From Aureimonas jatrophae (lineage in GTDB: Bacteria; Pseudomonadota; Alphaproteobacteria; Rhizobiales; Rhizobiaceae), in contig NZ_FNIT01000005.1 of NCBI RefSeq assembly GCF_900104035.1, positions 186,001 to 250,000 of the forward strand: DNA of 64,000 bases, written 5' to 3'. Numbering within the stretch: the first letter of the stretch is position 1; each line of letters starts with the position of its first letter. This document shows positions 20,059 to 30,175 of this stretch, one piece after another. The position numbers and the translations under genes are program-made. The notes below the pieces were generated by a model, which made no database searches, was not told the DNA's origin, and saw only the letters and a list, made by a program, of their open reading frames with translations.

Positions 20059-21256
20059 GGGCGGCCTTCAGCTTGGCGCCCAGATCGGTGCGCTCCCAGG
20101 AGAACGAACCGTCGCGGCCGGGCTTGCGGCCGAAGTGACCGTAGGCCGACGTGCGCGCGTAGATCGGGCGCGTCAGTTGCAGGTGCTCGCGAATGCCGCG
20201 CGGCGTGAGGTTCACGACCTCGCGCAGCGCCCGCTCCAGCTTCGCCTCCTCGACCGTACCCGTGCCGTGAAGGTCGACATAGACCGACAAGGGTTCGGCA
20301 ACGCCGATCGCGTAGGACAGCTGGATCGTGCAGCGGTCCGCCAGCTTGGCGGCCACGACGTTCTTGGCGAGGTAGCGCGCGGCATACGCGGCCGAGCGGT
20401 CGACCTTGGTCGGATCCTTGCCCGAGAACGCGCCGCCGCCGTGAGGCGCCGCGCCGCCATAGGTGTCGACGATGATCTTGCGGCCCGTCAGCCCGGCGTC
20501 GCCGTCCGGGCCGCCGATCACGAACTTGCCGGTCGGATTGACGTGCCATACGCAGTCGGCCGCGATCGGAAGATCGCCGACCGCCTCGTGCACGAAGGGC
20601 TCGACGATGCGGCGCACATCGGCCGACGACAGCGACTCGTCGAAATGCTGGGTCGAGAGGACGATCGACGCGATCTCGGCCGGCTTTCCGTCGCGATAGC
20701 GGACGGTGACCTGGCTCTTGGCGTCGGGTCCGAGTTTTCCGGCCTCGCCCTCGCCGTTGCGGCGGGCCGCCGATAGCCGCTCCAGGATCTTGTGCGCGTA
20801 GAAGATCGGGGCCGGCATGAGCTCGGGCGTCTCGCGGCAGGCATAGCCAAACATGATGCCCTGATCGCCGGCACCCTCGTCCTTGTTGCCACTGGAATCG
20901 ACACCCTGCGCGATGTCGGCGGACTGATCGTGCAGCAGGACGTCGATCTTGGCCGTGCGCCAGTGGAAGCCGTCCTGCTCGTAGCCGATCGCCCGCACGG
21001 CGCGCCGCGCGGCGGACTTGACCTTGGACTTCATCTTGGCGGGATCGATCGAGCAGCGGATCTCGCCCGCGATCACGATGCGGTTGGTGGTCGCCAGCGT
21101 CTCGCAGGCGACGCGCACGCGCGACGCGTCCATGCCGCTTTTCTTGGCTTCCTTGTAGAGCAGATCCACGATCTCGTCGGAGATGCGATCGCAGACCTTG
21201 TCGGGATGTCCCTCGGAAACGCTCTCGGAGGTGAAGAGGTAGTCGCTGCGTGACAT
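20048..21256 (-). CDS. metK: S-adenosylmethionine synthetase
   Basis: MetK makes SAM from methionine and ATP in the cytoplasm as a tetramer. The 402-residue sequence has the N-terminal [19 protein letters not shown], the ATP-site hexapeptide GAGDQG, and the [19 protein letters not shown] loop with the phosphate-binding residues. The alphaproteobacterial version has insertions such as [18 protein letters not shown]. The ATG at 21256 gives [11 protein letters not shown]. It follows praR and overlaps trmB. I looked for a SAM riboswitch in the 157-base leader and saw none that I could support. Confidence 0.98.
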   Translation of the reverse strand: MSRSDYLFTSESVSEGHPDKVCDRISDEIVDLLYKEAKKSGMDASRVRVACETLATTNRIVIAGEIRCSIDPAKMKSKVKSAARRAVRAIGYEQDGFHWRTAKIDVLLHDQSADIAQGVDSSGNKDEGAGDQGIMFGYACRETPELMPAPIFYAHKILERLSAARRNGEGEAGKLGPDAKSQVTVRYRDGKPAEIASIVLSTQHFDESLSSADVRRIVEPFVHEAVGDLPIAADCVWHVNPTGKFVIGGPDGDAGLTGRKIIVDTYGGAAPHGGGAFSGKDPTKVDRSAAYAARYLAKNVVAAKLADRCTIQLSYAIGVAEPLSVYVDLHGTGTVEEAKLERALREVVNLTPRGIREHLQLTRPIYARTSAYGHFGRKPGRDGSFSWERTDLGAKLKAALGA

Positions 21257-21413
21257 TGTGGTGGTAGGGTCCCCTGGAGGCCGGACGAAGTGACGGCGCG
21301 GGCACGCCCTGAGCGCGGATGCGCTCCAAGGAGACGTCTCGAAACCTGCGGTACATGGGGTTAGGAGAGGTTCGGGCCCTGCGCAAGAAAAAATTCAAGG
21401 CGCCGCTTCACGC

Positions 21414-21839
21414 TCACGCCGTCGTTTCGTCGTCGTGGTCGGCATCGGCCAACGACCGCACGAGATCAAGAAGGCGCCGCCGAATCTTGGGATTGCGGAT
21501 CCGCGAGAAGGCACGCGTGATCTGCATGCTCTCGCCGGTGGACAGCATGTCCACGATGTAGTCCGCGCTCGGCTCGCGCAGGCCGTCCGCCTTCTCGTCG
21601 TCGCCCGGAGCGCCTTCGAAAAAGTAGGAGACCGGCGTGTTCAGGACCTCCGCGATCTTCTGAAGCCGGCTCGCCCCGATCCGATTGGTGCCCTTCTCGT
21701 ACTTCTGGATCTGCTGGAACGTGATGCCGAGGTGCTCGCCCAGCTTCTCCTGGCTCATGCCCATCATGGTCCGGCGCAGGCGCACCCTGGCACCGACATG
21801 GATATCGATCGGGTTGGGCTTCTTCTTGTTGACGACCAT
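21414..21839 (-). CDS. praR: XRE-family regulator, PraR-like
   Basis: A 141-residue helix-turn-helix repressor. The HTH is in MSQEKLGEHLGITFQQIQKYEKGTNR, and the N-terminus MVVNKKKPNPIDIHVGARVR is near-identical to PraR-type proteins of rhizobia and Azorhizobium, where PraR controls biofilm formation, quorum-sensing genes or bacteroid behaviour. The C-terminal part contains a dimerisation segment and a polar tail (DADHDDETTA). The ATG at 21839 is chosen because similarity begins there. It lies between lnt and metK as in relatives. It probably regulates genes elsewhere, and its own promoter should be in the 248-base gap behind lnt. Confidence 0.92.
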   Translation of the reverse strand: MVVNKKKPNPIDIHVGARVRLRRTMMGMSQEKLGEHLGITFQQIQKYEKGTNRIGASRLQKIAEVLNTPVSYFFEGAPGDDEKADGLREPSADYIVDMLSTGESMQITRAFSRIRNPKIRRRLLDLVRSLADADHDDETTA

Positions 21840-22087
21840 CGACCCCTTCGCTGCCCCCTCGCAGGTTGAAGCCACCCGCATCGCAGACCAAACCCGACGA
21901 ATCATGCCCTTCGGGATGTCGTATAGCGTACATTTTATAGACAAGTTGGGTAGGCAAGCGCAGGGGACGCGTCAACCGTCAACCTCGCTTGGGTTCAGCC
22001 AGGGCACTGGAAGGAACAGCGTTCGCAGGCCGAAACACCGCGGCGGTCGTCCGCCTACGGTCGAAGAGCCCCGCTGCGGCGGCCCCG

Positions 22088-23689
22088 TCACGCCGTGTCG
22101 CGCGACCGTCGCCGGGCGGCCGCGAGCGATGCCAGCGCCGCAACGCCCCAAAGGACCGCGAAGGGGACGTTGCCGAAGCGTGCGAACGGCGTCTCGTCGC
22201 CGGCCCCGGGCAGTGCGGCATCCACGGTGCCGCCTTCGCCCAAAGCGAGCCCGGCCTGCGGGCGACCCTGCGCATCAGTGACGACCGAGATGCCGGTATT
22301 GGCCGCGCGCACGAGCGGTAGGCCGAGCGCGACCGCCGTCAGCATGGCTTGGCGCTGGTGCTGATAGGGACCGGGCGTACGGCCGTACCACGCGTCGTTC
22401 GTGACGTTCAGGATGAAGCCCGGCCGCTCGCCGTCGGGCAAGGGAACGAGTTCGTCCTGAAAGATCGCCTCGTAGCAGATCACCGGCAGGAAGCCCGGCG
22501 AGCCGTCGACGTCGATCACGCGCCGCCGCGCCCCTGCGGAGAAGCCGCCCGGCAGCTTGGCGACCTGCGAGAAACCCCAGCTCTCCAGCAACGCCTGATA
22601 CGGAAGGTACTCGCCGAACGGCACGAGGTGGATCTTGTCGGCGGCATCCTCCACCACGCCGTCCTCACCGATCGCATAGATCGCGTTGTAGAAGCGCGGC
22701 AGCTCGCCCTCCGCTTCCTCGACCCGCGTCGCGCCGGCCAGCAGCGTGTCGCCCGGACGCAGCGTCTGCGCGAGCGCGCCCACGGCATCGGGTCGGTCCG
22801 TCAGAATGAAGGGAAAGGCGGATTCGGGCCAGATCACGAGACGGCGCGGCGCGGCGGGCGCATCCGCCGGTGCCGCCGCATCCGTGAGTTCGAGAAGACG
22901 CGAGAAGATGCGCTCGGCCTCGGCCGGGTCCCACTTCTGCCCCTGCAGGACATTGGGCTGCACGATGCGCAGCGCGACGCCGTCCACCGGCGGCAATGGT
23001 GGCGCGGCCAGTCGCCACGCACCATAGCCGACCTGCGCGGCGACCAGCACGAGGCCCAGCACCACGACCGTCCCGCGCCCACGCCGCCTGCCGACCACAA
23101 GGGCGGGGAGAGAGAACACGAAGATCGCCAGAAGCGTCATCGCGTGGAGCCCCACCAGGGCCAAGACCTGCATCAGGAGCGGCACCGGCACCGCCATGAC
23201 GCCGATTTCATTCCAGGGAAAGCCGGTGAAGAGAGTGCCGCGCGCGACTTCCGCCGCCGACAGGCCGGCCGCGAGCGCCAGGAGACGCCAGGGTCCGCCG
23301 CTCCAGGCAAGACGCGCCAAAAGGCAGCCGAGGCCGTGATAGATCGCGAGCACCGCTGGAAGGCCCACCACTGCGAGCGGCAGCGCCCAGGCGAACTCCG
23401 GCCCGTCGACCAACAGCGCCGAACCGAGCCACCAGAGACCGCCGACGAAATAGCCGAAGCCGAAGCACCAGCCGATGCGAAAGGCCGGAAACGCGCGGCG
23501 GAGCGCGGACCGACCCGGTTCGCCGCTCGCGCCGTCGATCAGCCAGACCAGGACCGGAAAGCTCAGAAAGCCGACAGCGGGGATGTTGAAGGGCGCCAGA
23601 GCCAGGGTCGCGACCGCGCCCGCCAGCATCGCGAGCAAGGCCCGGCGCCATCCCGACAGGAGCATGATCCGTCCGGCCAGCCGTTCCAA
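22088..23689 (-). CDS. lnt: Apolipoprotein N-acyltransferase
   Basis: Lnt adds the third acyl chain to the N-terminal cysteine of lipoproteins in the inner membrane so that they can be sorted by Lol. The 533 residues have about six to seven N-terminal membrane helices (to about 215), a periplasmic nitrilase domain and a final helix near the C-terminus. The Glu-Lys-Cys triad is seen in IWPESAFPF, DKIHLVPFGEYLP and PVICYEAIF. The TTG at 23689 gives the family-typical MERLAGRIMLLSGWRRALLA; an ATG at 23665 is the alternative. It follows corC as in ybeZ-ybeY-ybeX-lnt of other bacteria. Confidence 0.95.
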   Translation of the reverse strand: MERLAGRIMLLSGWRRALLAMLAGAVATLALAPFNIPAVGFLSFPVLVWLIDGASGEPGRSALRRAFPAFRIGWCFGFGYFVGGLWWLGSALLVDGPEFAWALPLAVVGLPAVLAIYHGLGCLLARLAWSGGPWRLLALAAGLSAAEVARGTLFTGFPWNEIGVMAVPVPLLMQVLALVGLHAMTLLAIFVFSLPALVVGRRRGRGTVVVLGLVLVAAQVGYGAWRLAAPPLPPVDGVALRIVQPNVLQGQKWDPAEAERIFSRLLELTDAAAPADAPAAPRRLVIWPESAFPFILTDRPDAVGALAQTLRPGDTLLAGATRVEEAEGELPRFYNAIYAIGEDGVVEDAADKIHLVPFGEYLPYQALLESWGFSQVAKLPGGFSAGARRRVIDVDGSPGFLPVICYEAIFQDELVPLPDGERPGFILNVTNDAWYGRTPGPYQHQRQAMLTAVALGLPLVRAANTGISVVTDAQGRPQAGLALGEGGTVDAALPGAGDETPFARFGNVPFAVLWGVAALASLAAARRRSRDTA

Positions 23690-23789
23690 CGCGTTCTCCG
23701 ATCCCCGTGGTCGCTTGCCGGCCGCCGTTCCGCGTGCGGCCGTTCCAGCGCGATAGCGCGCGCAGCTTGCCCCGACCCGGCGGCGCCGT

Positions 23790-24830
23790 TCAGTCGGCGG
23801 CGTGGATGGCCGGCGCTTCGCGCACGCGCACGAGGCGTACGCGCTTCACGCGACGCCGGTCCGCCTCCAGCACCTCGATCTGGAAGCCGGGCACCGCCTC
23901 GGCCACCTCCCCCTCCGCCGGCACGCGGCCCAGCGCGTTGACGACGAGACCGCCGATCGTGTCGGCGTCGGCCTCGTGGGCGCTGGGGTCGAAGTCGTCG
24001 CCCAGAACCTCGCGCACCTCGTCGAGGTCGGCTCGCGCATCGGCGTAGTAGACGTCGTCGCCTGCGTCGGTGACGAGAATCTCCTCGTCGTCGTGCTCGT
24101 CCTCGATGTCTCCCACGACCATCTCGAGGATGTCCTCCAGCGAGACCAGCCCATCGGTTCCGCCGTACTCGTCGATCACGAGCGCCATCTGCGTGCGGCT
24201 TGCCTGCATGCGCGCCATGAGCTCGGCGGCGTGCATCGAGGGGGGCACGAACAGGATCTGACGCATCAGGCCGAGCGCTTCGAGCGTCGGCTCGAGATCG
24301 ACGCGCGACAGGTCGAAGCCCGAGCGCACCGGCGCATCCTGCTCCGCGCCCTCGCGATGGAAGCAGAGCGCGGCCCGCGTGATGTGACCGACCATGTCGC
24401 GGATGTGGATCATGCCGAGCGGATCGTCGAGCCCGCCCTCGCCGTAGACCGGCATGCGGGAGTGGCCGGTTTCCTCGAAGCGGGCCATGGTCTCGGCGAG
24501 CGTGGCACTGACGGGGATGCCCTGGATCTCGGTGCGCGGCACCATGAGGTCCTCGACCCGAACGTCGTGGAGTTCCAGGATGTTGGTGAGCATGAGGCGC
24601 TCGCCGGCCGTGAACCCGGTTTCGCCGGCCTCGCCCTCGCGAAGGGCCTCCACGAACTCCTCGCGCAGCGAGGGTGGCACACGTGGCCGCAGGAAGGCGA
24701 CCAGGGAATCAAAGAACCCGGGCTCGGGCGCGCTCGTTCGCGCGCGACGACTTCGCCCTTCCGTTTCCGGGGGCGAGCGGTCGGTGCCGGCTCCCCCCTC
24801 GTGTCCGTCGTTGATGGTCATGACGCTCAT
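23790..24830 (-). CDS. ybeX: CorC/TlyC-type CBS-domain protein (YbeX)
   Basis: A 346-residue soluble protein with two CBS domains (VEDLMVPRTEIQGIPVS and the second around LFVPPSMHAAELMARM...DEYGGTDGLVSLEDILE) and a C-terminal CorC_HlyC domain (about 250-340). Members are linked to divalent-cation efflux and ribosome metabolism. Here it lies 18 bases after ybeY, in the ybeZ-ybeY-ybeX-lnt arrangement, which favours the ribosome/RNA role. The N-terminal 40 residues are polar and unstructured. The ATG at 24830 is the first of two in-frame ATGs. Confidence 0.92.
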   Translation of the reverse strand: MSVMTINDGHEGGAGTDRSPPETEGRSRRARTSAPEPGFFDSLVAFLRPRVPPSLREEFVEALREGEAGETGFTAGERLMLTNILELHDVRVEDLMVPRTEIQGIPVSATLAETMARFEETGHSRMPVYGEGGLDDPLGMIHIRDMVGHITRAALCFHREGAEQDAPVRSGFDLSRVDLEPTLEALGLMRQILFVPPSMHAAELMARMQASRTQMALVIDEYGGTDGLVSLEDILEMVVGDIEDEHDDEEILVTDAGDDVYYADARADLDEVREVLGDDFDPSAHEADADTIGGLVVNALGRVPAEGEVAEAVPGFQIEVLEADRRRVKRVRLVRVREAPAIHAAD

Positions 24831-24848
24831 TGTCCGTCGGTCGATCCG

Positions 24849-25376
24849 TTAGTCATCGGCTTCGGCGTAGGGATCGGCGATCCCCAGCCCTCGAAGTATC
24901 TCGATCTCGAGAGCTTCCATGCGCTCCGCTTCCTCGTCGGTCTCGTGGTCGAAGCCCGTAAGATGCAGAGTGCCGTGAACGAGAAGATGACGAAAGTGGT
25001 CGAGCGCACTCTTGCGCTCGCTCGCGGCCTCTCGCTCCAACGTCTCGCGCGCCAGCACGAGGTCGCCGAGGAGCGGGCCCGGACGCTCGCCTGGCGCCAG
25101 CTGCACCATGGGAAAGCTCAGAATGTTGGTCGGCTTGTCCTTGCCGCGCCATTCCCGGTTCAGCTCCCGCACGGTTGCGTCGTCGGCAAGCGTCACCGAA
25201 ACCTCGGTCTCGGCCGCACCGAGCCCTGCTCCGGCCAGCGCGGCGAGGATCGCCTCGCGCACGCAGGCCTCCGGGTCGGCGGGCAGAAGGAGCGTTTGCC
25301 ACGCCGCATCGTCCGCCCCGTCGAGCACGATCTCGACGCCCCCCGGCGGGGCGCCGGCAGAAAGCGCCATGCCCAT
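24849..25376 (-). CDS. ybeY: Endoribonuclease YbeY
   Basis: YbeY is a metal-dependent endonuclease needed for 16S rRNA 3'-end maturation and 70S quality control. The zinc ligands are in the H-x3-H-x5-H signature HLLVHGTLHLTGFDH. The 175-residue protein also has the conserved LNREWRGKDKPTNILSFP segment. The ATG at 25376 overlaps the phoH stop (TGATG), showing coupling with phoH. The C-terminus ends near GIADPYAEADD, as in relatives. Confidence 0.96.
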   Translation of the reverse strand: MGMALSAGAPPGGVEIVLDGADDAAWQTLLLPADPEACVREAILAALAGAGLGAAETEVSVTLADDATVRELNREWRGKDKPTNILSFPMVQLAPGERPGPLLGDLVLARETLEREAASERKSALDHFRHLLVHGTLHLTGFDHETDEEAERMEALEIEILRGLGIADPYAEADD

Positions 25377-26428
25377 CAAGCCGAGCGCGGATTTCGACCG
25401 AGCGGCGCCGACACGCGCTGGTCCGACGCATCCGCCTCGTAGGCCTCGACGATCGCCTGCACGAGGTGGTGGCGCACGACGTCCGCGGCGGCAAAGCGCA
25501 CCGACACGATGTTCTCGACGCCCTCCAGGACGCGCAGCGCCTCGACCAGGCCCGACTTCTGCCCGGCCGGCAGATCGATCTGGGACGGGTCGCCCGTCAC
25601 CACCATGCGCGCGTTCTCGCCGAGGCGCGTCAGGAACATCTTCATCTGCATGGTGGTGGTGTTCTGGGCCTCGTCCAGGATCACCGCCGCGTTGGTGAGG
25701 GTGCGCCCGCGCATGAAGGCCAGCGGCGCGATCTCGATCGCCTGGGCAGCGATGGCGCGCTCGACCTTCTCGGCCGGCATCATGTCGTAGAGCGCGTCGT
25801 AGAGCGGGCGAAGGTAGGGATCGACCTTCTCCTTCATGTCGCCCGGCAGGAAGCCAAGCCGCTCGCCGGCCTCGACGGCGGGACGCGACAGGATGATGCG
25901 CTCGACCTGCCCGCGTTCCAGAAGCTGCGCTGCGTAGGCAACCGCGAGATAGGTCTTGCCGGTGCCGGCCGGGCCGACGCCGAAGACGAGCTCGGCGCGC
26001 TCCATGGCGCGCATGTAGGCGTCCTGGGTCGGCGTGCGGGCATGGATCGTGCGCTTGCGGGTCGAAATCTGCGCAAGCGACATGCGCCCCTTCCGCTCCA
26101 TGGTGGGAAGCGTCAGCTGGTCCTCCGGAGTGGCTGCCATGCGCACCGCCCCTTCCACGTCGGAACGGGCGATCTCATGGCCGGACTGGAGGCGGGCGTA
26201 AAGCGTGTCGAGCGCCCGGCGGGCCTGGTCGCAGTTCGTCGGGTCACCGCGCAACTCGACCTTGTTGCCGCGCGCCCGCGCATCGACGTGCAGCTTCTGT
26301 TCGATCAGGGCGAGATGCTCGTCGAACTGGCCGAACAGGGCACCCGCCAGACGGTTGTCGTCGAAGGTGAGCACGACGTGGGCCATGTCGGACGCGCCCT
26401 GGCCTGGCATGCCGCGCACTGCCTTCAT
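25376..26428 (-). CDS. phoH: PhoH-family ATPase (YbeZ)
   Basis: A 350-residue PhoH-like NTPase, which pairs with YbeY in rRNA or RNA metabolism. The P-loop is [14 protein letters not shown] and Walker B is ILDEAQN; the sensor-like [11 protein letters not shown] is also present. The N-terminal 100 residues contain a KH-like fold seen in YbeZ. The ATG at 26428 overlaps the miaB stop (ATGA), and the gene end overlaps ybeY, so miaB-phoH-ybeY form a tightly coupled set. Confidence 0.95.
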   Translation of the reverse strand: MKAVRGMPGQGASDMAHVVLTFDDNRLAGALFGQFDEHLALIEQKLHVDARARGNKVELRGDPTNCDQARRALDTLYARLQSGHEIARSDVEGAVRMAATPEDQLTLPTMERKGRMSLAQISTRKRTIHARTPTQDAYMRAMERAELVFGVGPAGTGKTYLAVAYAAQLLERGQVERIILSRPAVEAGERLGFLPGDMKEKVDPYLRPLYDALYDMMPAEKVERAIAAQAIEIAPLAFMRGRTLTNAAVILDEAQNTTTMQMKMFLTRLGENARMVVTGDPSQIDLPAGQKSGLVEALRVLEGVENIVSVRFAAADVVRHHLVQAIVEAYEADASDQRVSAPLGRNPRSA

Positions 26429-27852
26429 GCGATCTTCCTTGCGAGCGGTGGGGAGGACGCCGCCATGGAGACGGTCGCCGGCATGGCGGGTGGCTCGGCG
26501 CCCGCGGCCATGAGGGAGTTGGGACGGGTCTCGGAGATCGAAACCTCGACGATGTCGCCGACGGCGCCCGCCGAGGCCGGCACGACGACCGGGAGCAGGA
26601 AGGGCGAGCGACCGATCATCTGACCGGGATGGCGCCCCACCTTCTCGATCAGGACCTCGCACCGACGGCCCACGAAGCTTTCCTGGAAGGCGACCTGCTG
26701 CTCGCGGATGAGAGCCTGGAGCCGGTCGAGGCGTTCGGTCTTCACGTCTTCCGGGACGTGGCCGTCCATCGTGGCGCCGGGGGTGCCGGGCCGCGGCGAG
26801 TACTTGAACGTGTAGGCCGCGGCGTAACTTACCTCGCGCACGAGCCGGAGCGTCGCCTCGAAGTCCTCGTCGCTCTCGCCGGGAAAGCCCACGATGAAGT
26901 CGCCGGACAGGGCGATATCGGGGCGAACGGCACGGATGCGGTCCAGGATGGCCAGATAGTCCGCCGCCGTATGGCGCCGGTTCATCGCCTTCAGGATGCG
27001 ATCGGAGCCCGACTGCACGGGCAGGTGCAGGTAGGGCATGAGCTGGCGCAGCTCGCCATGGGTGCGGATCAGCGCCTCGTCCATGTCGAGCGGGTGCGAG
27101 GTCGTGTAGCGCAGGCGCGCCAGTCCCGGGATCGCGGCCAGGTCATGAAGCAGCGAGGCGAGCCCGCCCTCGTCCGGACCCCAGGCGTTGACGTTCTGGC
27201 CCAGCAGCGTCACCTCGCGCACCCCGGCCTCGGCGAGTTCGCGCGCTTCCTTCAGGATGGCGGCACGGGCGCGCGAAACCTCGGCGCCGCGCGTATAGGG
27301 CACGACGCAGAAGGTGCAGAACTTGTCGCAGCCTTCCTGCACGGTCAAAAACGCCGAAACGCCGCGCGAGCGGATCTGGCGGTCCGTGGATTTGGGCAGA
27401 TGGTCGAACTTGCTGTCCACGGCGTAGTCGGTATCGACCACGCGCTCGCCGCCGTCGACGCGCCGCAGGGCATCGGGCAGGCGATGATAGGTCTGCGGAC
27501 CGATCACGAGATCGACCACGGGCGCGCGGGCGATGATCTCCGCGCCTTCCGCCTGCGCGACGCAACCCGTGATCCCGACGCGCAGGGAACCGAGACCGGC
27601 TGCCTCGCGCTCGGTCTTCAGGACGCGGATACGCCCCAGCTCGCTGTAGATTTTCTCGGCGGCCTTCTCGCGGATATGACAGGTGTTCAGGAGGACGAGG
27701 TCCGCCTCCTCGACGCGCTCGGTCGCCTCGTAGCCTTCGGCGCCCAGCGCATCACCCATGCGCTGGGAGTCGTAGACGTTCATCTGGCAGCCATAGGTCT
27801 TGATGAAGACCTTGCGGGCGGGACGGGTCTGCGGATCGGAACCTTGGCTCAT
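26425..27852 (-). CDS. miaB: tRNA-2-methylthio-N6-dimethylallyladenosine synthase MiaB
   Basis: MiaB is a radical-SAM methylthiotransferase that adds the 2-methylthio group to i6A37 in tRNAs reading UNN codons. The 475-residue protein has the UPF0004 domain cysteines ([21 protein letters not shown]), the radical-[11 protein letters not shown] motif, and a C-terminal TRAM domain ([13 protein letters not shown]...). The last about 30 residues after the TRAM domain are an Ala/Pro-rich extension. The start ATG is preceded by plsC 195 bases upstream; its stop overlaps phoH. Confidence 0.97.
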   Translation of the reverse strand: MSQGSDPQTRPARKVFIKTYGCQMNVYDSQRMGDALGAEGYEATERVEEADLVLLNTCHIREKAAEKIYSELGRIRVLKTEREAAGLGSLRVGITGCVAQAEGAEIIARAPVVDLVIGPQTYHRLPDALRRVDGGERVVDTDYAVDSKFDHLPKSTDRQIRSRGVSAFLTVQEGCDKFCTFCVVPYTRGAEVSRARAAILKEARELAEAGVREVTLLGQNVNAWGPDEGGLASLLHDLAAIPGLARLRYTTSHPLDMDEALIRTHGELRQLMPYLHLPVQSGSDRILKAMNRRHTAADYLAILDRIRAVRPDIALSGDFIVGFPGESDEDFEATLRLVREVSYAAAYTFKYSPRPGTPGATMDGHVPEDVKTERLDRLQALIREQQVAFQESFVGRRCEVLIEKVGRHPGQMIGRSPFLLPVVVPASAGAVGDIVEVSISETRPNSLMAAGAEPPAMPATVSMAASSPPLARKIA

Positions 27853-28047
27853 GCGTCCTTCGCGGAGACGACGAAAGGGCCGGCTCCGTCATGGCGGGCA
27901 AACATCGAGGCGGCGCCCGCAATCCGCGCCCGGCACCTTCCCTCCGGCACGAAGCCGGGGCGCGCGGAAGGTCCCTTCGCAGTCTCTTATATCGATCCGA
28001 GCGCGCCGAGGCGCAAGCGGGCTTTTTGCCGCCCGGACCCGCATCGC

Positions 28048-28836
28048 TCACAACGGATCGCGCAGCGCCGCGGTGAGAAGCTCGCGCACGCGCCGCTCGC
28101 TGGCGCGCGCCAGCGCCTTGCGGTCGGTGCCGGCCGTGAAGCTGAACGGCTCGCCGAACACGACCTCGGCGTCGAAGGCCGCCTCGCGCATGAAGTCCGG
28201 CAGGTGTGGAACCAGCGGCACGTCGCCCGGCCAGGCGGCGAGCGGACGGTGGAACAGCCCCATCGGCATGCCATGGACGCGCGTCCAGGCCACCGCGACC
28301 GGCTGGACCGTAACCTCCGCGCGGCTGCTCGCGCGCAGTGAGGCCTGCGCGGCACCGAACAGGGCCGTTCGGAACGGCAGGACGCCGTTGCCATCCGAGG
28401 TCGTGCCTTCCGCAAACAGCACCATGACGTCGCCCGACGCCAGTCGCTCGCCGATCGTGTCGGTCTGCCGTCCGGTTTCGCCGCGCCGCTCGCGGGCCAC
28501 GAACACGGTGCGCTGGAGGCGCGCGAGCCAGCCGAAGGCGGGCCAGCCGCGCACCTCCTCCTTGGCGATAAAGGAGAGCGGCATGGCGGCGCCGAGCGCG
28601 ACGATGTCGGCCCAGGACTGATGGTTGCTGACCAGAAGCAGCGGGCGCCCCCGGGCGGGCTCGCCGCGCACGCGCACGCGGATGCCGCTGATGCGCGCGG
28701 CGACGAGGTGCCAGAGATGGGGGAGGCGCCGGGCAAGCGGCCAGCGCAGCTGAATCGCCACGAGCTGCAGCGGCGTCAGCGCCAGCGTCAGGAGCACGAG
28801 GCCGAGCACCGTCAGGGCCAGGCGCCCCGTGGCCAT
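28048..28836 (-). CDS. plsC: 1-acyl-sn-glycerol-3-phosphate acyltransferase (PlsC family)
   Basis: A membrane-bound acyltransferase of 262 residues with an N-terminal hydrophobic helix (LALTVLGLVLLTLALTPLQLV). The HX4D motif is NHQSWAD and the substrate motif FAEGTTSDG. It should acylate lysophosphatidic acid, or, as some rhizobial homologues (OlsA) do, lyso-ornithine lipid; olsB is present in the window but not adjacent. The ATG at 28836 is preferred; a TTG at 28869 would overlap the rimI stop. rimI lies 19 bases upstream. Confidence 0.9.
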   Translation of the reverse strand: MATGRLALTVLGLVLLTLALTPLQLVAIQLRWPLARRLPHLWHLVAARISGIRVRVRGEPARGRPLLLVSNHQSWADIVALGAAMPLSFIAKEEVRGWPAFGWLARLQRTVFVARERRGETGRQTDTIGERLASGDVMVLFAEGTTSDGNGVLPFRTALFGAAQASLRASSRAEVTVQPVAVAWTRVHGMPMGLFHRPLAAWPGDVPLVPHLPDFMREAAFDAEVVFGEPFSFTAGTDRKALARASERRVRELLTAALRDPL

Positions 28837-28855
28837 CCGTCCAGGCGCCCGCCGC

Positions 28856-29377
28856 TCAGAGGCGGCCAAGACCGCGCTTCAGGACGAGCGCGCTGGTGCG
28901 CGTTCCATCGGGCCCGGCATAGTAGGCCGGTCGGCGGCCCACCTCCTCGAAGCGCAGGCGACGATACAGGGCGAGCGCCGCCGCATTGGTCTCCTCGACC
29001 TCCAGGAAGAGGGCGCCGACGCGCTCGGCGTGCAGATGCTGCAGGACGTTGTCCATGAGGAGGCGTCCGAGCCCGCGCCCCCGCGCCGCCGGGTCCACGG
29101 CGATGGTCAGGATCTCGGCCTCGTCGGCGGCCTGTCGCGCGAGGACGATACCCTGAGGGCGACCCGTGCCGTTGCGCCGGACCGTGAAGCCGAAGGTTCC
29201 GGGCTGCAGCAGGAGCGAGGCGAACTCGTCGCCCGACCAGCTCTGCCGGAAGGCGGCCGCATGCAGCGAGGCGGCGGCGTCGAGGTCGGCGGGGCCCAGC
29301 GGGGCAACGGTCCATTCCGCGCCCAACACGCCCTCCCAAAACGACAGCGTCCAGCTGAGCGGCCAGTACCAGTACAT
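28856..29377 (-). CDS. rimI: Ribosomal-protein-alanine N-acetyltransferase RimI-like (GNAT)
   Basis: A GNAT acetyltransferase of about 173 residues, which in E. coli acetylates the N-terminus of ribosomal protein S18. The acetyl-CoA motif A is LTIAVDPAARGRGLGRLL, followed by ALFLEVEETNAAALALYRRL typical of RimI. It follows tsaB, the usual tsaB-rimI pairing. The start is uncertain: ATG 29377 has GGGGGAA at fair distance; ATG 29425 has GGGAGG placed directly against it, which is too close. Confidence 0.88.
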   Translation of the reverse strand: MYWYWPLSWTLSFWEGVLGAEWTVAPLGPADLDAAASLHAAAFRQSWSGDEFASLLLQPGTFGFTVRRNGTGRPQGIVLARQAADEAEILTIAVDPAARGRGLGRLLMDNVLQHLHAERVGALFLEVEETNAAALALYRRLRFEEVGRRPAYYAGPDGTRTSALVLKRGLGRL

Positions 29378-29455
29378 CCCGTTCCCCCAACGGAGCGACC
29401 CGGCCGGACCTCCGGCGCGCCGCATCCTCCCGCACGTAAGTGTGCGCGGGGCAGC

Positions 29456-30175
29456 TTAAGGCGAGGTTTCGACGCTGGCCACCAGCGAGGGCGCGCTGGA
29501 AGGCCGCGCATCCGCTCCGCGCAGGTAGAGAGCCCGCACTTCGCCGCCCGGCGTTGCGGCAGCGGCCAGGCGCGCGACGGCGGCGATATCGGGTGCGCCG
29601 TCCTCGGATACGATTCGCACGTCGTGTCCGCCCAGAACGCCCGCGGCGATCGATGCCCCCGAACCCACCAGCAGCAAACGCGATGGCGAGACGGGGTCCA
29701 CGAAATCCACGAGCGCGGCCGGCGCCAGTGCCGCCGGCCCTTCCAGTATCGCTCCACCCGGCGCAAAGAGTGCGGCGTAGACCTCGCCGCGCTTGGCGTC
29801 CTGGACGGCCAGCACCGGCGTCTCGCCCGTTCCATGGGGCTCGGCCAACGCTTCCAGGCTGGAGACGCCCACGAGGGGACACTCCAGCGAAAGGCTGAGC
29901 CCGTGCGCGGCGGCGAGCGCGACGCGGATGCCCGTGAACGAGCCCGGGCCGATCCCGACACCGACCCGGCCGACCGCCTCCCAGCCGACGCCAGCCTCGC
30001 CGAGCACCTGTTCGACGAGCGGCATGAGGCGTTCGGCATGCCCGCGACCGATCACCGGATCGGCGCGCGCGACGATGCGTCCCGTTCCGGCGTGCAGCAA
30101 GGCGACGGAACAGCGCTCGCTTCCGGTGTCGAGCGCCAGAACGAGCGAACGGGCTGCGGGAACGGCGCCGGTCAG
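29456..30175 (-). CDS. tsaB: tRNA threonylcarbamoyladenosine biosynthesis protein TsaB
   Basis: TsaB is the partner of TsaD in forming t6A37 on ANN-reading tRNAs. The ASKHA-fold N-terminus LVLALDTGSERCSVAL lies upstream of any ATG, GTG or TTG: the frame opens after a stop inside the Nfu gene and the only suitable codon is CTG at 30175, whose last two bases are part of the Nfu TGA (CTGA). A GGAGG at 30184-30180 sits 4 bases before it. This gives 239 residues, normal for TsaB, with IGRGHAERLMPLV and GIGPGSFTGIRVALAAA conserved. A TTG at 30100 would lose the first strand. rimI follows downstream. Confidence 0.88.
   Translation of the reverse strand: MTGAVPAARSLVLALDTGSERCSVALLHAGTGRIVARADPVIGRGHAERLMPLVEQVLGEAGVGWEAVGRVGVGIGPGSFTGIRVALAAAHGLSLSLECPLVGVSSLEALAEPHGTGETPVLAVQDAKRGEVYAALFAPGGAILEGPAALAPAALVDFVDPVSPSRLLLVGSGASIAAGVLGGHDVRIVSEDGAPDIAAVARLAAAATPGGEVRALYLRGADARPSSAPSLVASVETSP

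Noticed and set aside
21257-21413. Possible SAM riboswitch in the metK leader
   Set aside because: I found neither the SAM-II pseudoknot pattern nor the SAM/SAH core motif in the 157 bases; a covariance-model search would be needed to claim one.
21390-21413. Terminator after praR suggested by GGCGCC and an adjacent T-run on the minus strand
   Set aside because: The stem is only a short self-complementary core with weak flanking pairs; metK follows on the same strand and the signal is not strong enough to call.
30098-30100. TTG at 30100 as the start of tsaB
   Set aside because: It would remove the conserved first strand of the ASKHA fold, whereas the CTG at 30175 keeps it and has a Shine-Dalgarno sequence.
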